Assembly: GCF_000189635.1 (NCBI RefSeq) | Contig: NW_002476438.1 | Location: forward strand, 186,001 to 250,000 | Reading direction: 5' to 3' | DNA length: 64,000 bases | Source of the DNA: Tetrahymena thermophila SB210 | Taxonomy: Eukaryota; Ciliophora; Oligohymenophorea; Hymenostomatida; Tetrahymenidae | In this document: positions 60,949 through 64,000 of the stretch, in pieces | Layout of the letters: each line of letters opens with the position of its first letter | Numbering within the stretch: position 1 is the first letter of the stretch | The notes under the pieces: model-generated | Database searches by the model: none | What the model was told of the DNA's origin: nothing | The model's input: the letters and a program-made list of their open reading frames with translations, nothing else | Program-made: the position numbers and the translations under genes

Positions 60949-61878
60949 ATGAGTGAGTAAGCAAGTAAGTGATTGAATGACTCATAATGAAATATGATAA
61001 TTAATTTTTAAAATAATTTATATATTTATTTTTTTATAAAGTTATTTACTTTCTTATCCATAAATTTAATTAATTTCTTATCTATCAATCTATCAATAAT
61101 AATAAAAATAATATTTTTTTCTTCTTCTTTCAAATTAATATTTTCATTCCATAAAATGAATGTTTAAATACTTTTTAGAGGAACTTAAAAAGCTTTTACA
61201 TTCAATTATGGATGTTTTCAAAAATGTATCAAAAAATTTTTATATTCTTAAAATTAATTTGAGAAAAAGCATTAAATAATATCAAAAATTTGTTAAAATT
61301 TGATATAAACAGGATGATAAAAAAAATTAAAATATAAATTGAACAAAACAATGTTAAAATCATAAAAATTAAATGAAATATCTCCATCTATAACAACACA
61401 GTTAGTTATATTTTAAATTCAGGAAATTTGCTTTAGTTTAAAAAAGCTGGTAATAATTCATTTTAAAATAATTTAATTAATTTAAAAATATTTAAATATC
61501 TCTATTTATTTATATATTTATATGCTTATTTGCTAACTTCTAATTATTTGTTTTTTTGATTGTTTAATTATTAAAAATATAAATTTGCTTATTTCCATAT
61601 CAACATTTCAATATAATAAATTTTTCTTGTTTATAAAATGGTAGAAGATTGATTTGCAGCTTTGCAGGTTAAAAAGCAAGATAAAGAATTTATTTTGGAA
61701 TAAATTCTATTTTATATTATTTTTTTATTTTAGAAGAATTTTTGCTAATTAAAAATAAATTTGATTTTCATATATTTTTTTGTTTATTCATATGGTTTGT
61801 TTTATATTTCAAACACTCATAAAAAAATTAGTTTAAAGATATTCGTTGAGATTTTATAAAATTAGCGATTTTAGTTGA
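60949..61878. other. Intergenic, AT-rich
   Basis: 0.9 kb between the SQR-like gene and a small downstream gene on the same strand. It contains a short GAGT/AAGT repeat run just after the stop (about 60945-60990). No further feature is recognised. Confidence 0.45.
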
Positions 61879-62371
61879 ATGAATAATAAGGAAGTTATTT
61901 AGAATGAAAAGAAGTAAAACAAGGTTTTATTCGATCTTAAAGAATGCGATGAGCTATTCTAAAAAGATAAATCTTTAAAGTAGATAGGTTTATTTATTTT
62001 AGTGCAAAACTTTTTGATATACATCTATAACATTTCCTAACATATTTATTTTATTATTTAGGCAAGCAAAAGATATAGTGAATATTTAAAACTAAATTAA
62101 ATAAATGAAAGACAATGAACTAAATTTCTATAAAAATTTAAGATTAGATAATAAATCTAAAGAGAAAATATTTGGCATTAAGCCTGATAGTCTTAATTCG
62201 AAAATAAATTAAAACGTAGAAGATGAATAAAGTAATATACCAAATAATGGTAACAACAGTAGAACAGATGTAAATGGAAAAGTTATAGTTTAAGATCCTT
62301 TATAGGGCAATTTAATCATGACAATATAAGAATACAATAATATCTATTTAAAAGATCCTATGAATTTTTGA
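61879..62371 (+). CDS. Small hydrophilic protein of unknown function
   Basis: Two exons (61879-61987, 62067-62371) give 414 nt, 137 residues, ending at TGA 62369-62371. It begins MNNKEVIQNEKKQNKVLFDL. A charged helical region (DELFQKDKSLKQIAKDI, then IQNQIKQMKDNELNFYKNL) suggests a short coiled coil. Asn/Asp/Gln-rich sequence follows, with a C-terminus ending YLKDPMNF. No signal peptide or membrane segment. The acceptor used (GGCAAG) lies six bases after a more typical TTTAG; using the latter would run into TGA at once. I do not recognise the family. The coiled coil could serve as an adaptor, but this is only inference. Confidence 0.6.
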
Positions 62372-63185
62372 TAAAAAAAATGTTTACTAACAAGTTTATA
62401 TAAAATGATTTAGTGGTGTCTGCCTGACCATTCTAATTCAAAATTCGGTTTATAATCTTATATATCAAATAAGTTGTTCAAATTAAGTAATTAATTATTC
62501 TATAAAAGAATACAAAATAATAGAAAAATGCAAATACTTTTATAATATTATAATTTTATAAATGATTACTTAATATAAATTAAAATTTATGTGAATTAAT
62601 AAATACTTTAATGAATAAACCCATTCCATTTATATAAATCATTCTCTGTTTATTATTATTTTTTCTTAAATTTTTTAAATAGTCAGTCAATCAATAACTT
62701 TTTATTGAAATATTTAATGAAAAATATTTTAATCTAAATTAATGAGATTAATTATAATATTTTTAAAAGTAATTTTTACAAGTCTTTTTTATGAAAATAC
62801 TAATATGTTTTAAGTAGAATTTTAAGAGAAAATTAAGAGGATGATCTTATAGATATTAATTAGACCATTTCAAACAACAACACATGGTATAAGTTCAATA
62901 ATTTTTTACCATAGCAGCTTAGATAAATTGAAAACGATAGATAGATAGATATTTAAAACTCAAAATTAAGGCTTTTTTTTATTTTTGTTTGAATTTTTGC
63001 CTTTATATTCTTTTTATACCATAAATAATATAATAGATAACATAAAAGAACTGAATAAAATTTAATAGAAAATAAATGAATATTGAATAAATGAAGTTAA
63101 ATAAATATCATAAAATGCAACTTCTAAACCACAAATCAAGATTTAAAGTTGAAGTAAGTAAGTAAGTAACATGAATTAATTGTTT

Positions 63186-63216
63186 TTGTTTGTTTGTTTG
63201 TTTGTTTGTTTGTTTT
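63186..63216. repeat. (GTTT)n microsatellite
   Basis: About seven perfect copies of GTTT in AT-rich intergenic sequence. Confidence 0.88.
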
Positions 63217-63708
63217 AGAGGTTAACTTAATGTGAGCTAACTTGAAGAAAATGCTGAAGTGTCTTAAAAATTAAAATCTTGAGGGTAGAGTGAGAAAATT
63301 TAGAATGAAAGGAAAGGTTTTTTGATATTATATTATTCAAGGTTCTAATTAAAAATGAATGAAGACTATGAGACTTAAAAGAGAAAAGAAAGCTAAAAAG
63401 AAGAAAAAGAGAGAAACTATGAATTGAGGAATGAATGAATATATTAGTTTAATTAATTTGATTCAATCTTTATCTAGGAAGTAGCCACTTTAGTTAGCTA
63501 TTTAGTTAATCAGTTAGTTAGTTAGATAGATAGATATTAAGCTTCCAAATAAGAGTCATCTCTTTATTATCTAATATTAAACTTCCTAGCTACTTTTATC
63601 ACTTTGTTTCGTAATTCTTAATAATTTTGTAATGCTTTTATTTTAGAATTGAACTAACCAACAAATTATCATTTCTTTATTGCTTGCTCTTCTTATATTT
63701 TAAAAATA

Positions 63709-63808
63709 NNNNNNNNNNNNNNNNNNNNNNNNNNNNNNNNNNNNNNNNNNNNNNNNNNNNNNNNNNNNNNNNNNNNNNNNNNNNNNNNNNNNNNNNNNNN
63801 NNNNNNNN
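63709..63808. other. Assembly gap (100 N)
   Basis: Exactly 100 undetermined bases. The round number suggests a standard scaffold-gap placeholder rather than a measured distance. Confidence 0.98.
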
Positions 63809-64000
63809 ATTTTTGAATAAATTTTAAGAAGGCTAGAAAGCAATCAAGTAAGTTTATTACATTGTTTGTCATTCATACAACTAAATATATTTTTTCTTTC
63901 TGATTAGTTTTTAATTTCTACCTATTTATTTATATTAAGTAAGTATCTCTCTAAAATTCTTTTTATTTCTCAATGAATCTTTCTTTAAGCTCTCTTCGTA

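Larger units (their letters stand above)
62372..64000. other. Right-hand end: AT-rich, simple repeats, assembly gap
   Basis: Holds a (GTTT)n run, several AGTA/GATA repeats (about 62937-62952, 63156-63170, 63512-63536) and the N gap. A short Lys/Glu-rich frame starts at ATG 63355 (MNEDYETQKRKESQKEEKER) but stops after 28 codons. No convincing gene is present. Confidence 0.45.

Overview
This window is ciliate macronuclear DNA, most likely Tetrahymena. It is roughly three quarters or more A+T. Genes stay open only when TAA and TAG are read as glutamine and TGA as the sole stop. Introns are short, AT-rich and GT-AG. Conventional ORF calling sees only fragments, so the models here were read by eye with TAA/TAG = Gln. 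For seven genes every codon was followed from start to TGA and the total length divides by three: the CEP19-like gene, three ion channels, the amine oxidase, the MORN protein and the sulfide:quinone-reductase-like gene. A 100-N run near the right end shows this is a piece of a scaffold.

Left part (1-11752, plus strand): the 3' part of a multi-pass membrane protein; a very large secretory-pathway protein with a signal peptide, a long cysteine-rich furin-like repeat ectodomain and a multi-pass membrane C-terminus; and a leucine-rich-repeat gene of many small exons. Middle left (12202-28703, minus strand): a CEP19-like centriolar/basal-body protein, then three tandem paralogues of a cyclic-nucleotide-binding-domain cation channel. 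Each is about 1,130 residues, intronless, with an unusual pore and a CCHC zinc knuckle after the nucleotide-binding domain.

Middle (30755-44429): a monoamine-oxidase-like flavoenzyme with an internal hydrophobic insertion (minus), a near-perfect palindromic miniature element with TA target duplication, a TMEM223-like mitochondrial protein (minus), a small GSGRD-motif protein (plus), and a long coiled-coil protein with a Gln/Asn-rich prion-like tail (minus). Right part (45768-62371): the catalytic subunit of DNA polymerase alpha (minus), with a palindromic E2F-like site upstream; a 1,196-residue fusion of a degenerate caspase-like region, MORN repeats and a C-terminal domain with an ADP-ribosyltransferase-like HGT motif (minus); a sulfide:quinone-oxidoreductase-like flavoprotein with a long charged tail ending in an AT-hook (plus); and a small hydrophilic protein (plus).

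The genes are independently transcribed and show no operon logic. The three channels are the only obvious local family. The strongest leads are the pseudo-caspase/MORN/ART-like fusion, the flavoprotein with an AT-hook tail, the channel triplet and the palindromic element. Several apparent single-base frameshifts sit in homopolymers and probably reflect assembly errors.
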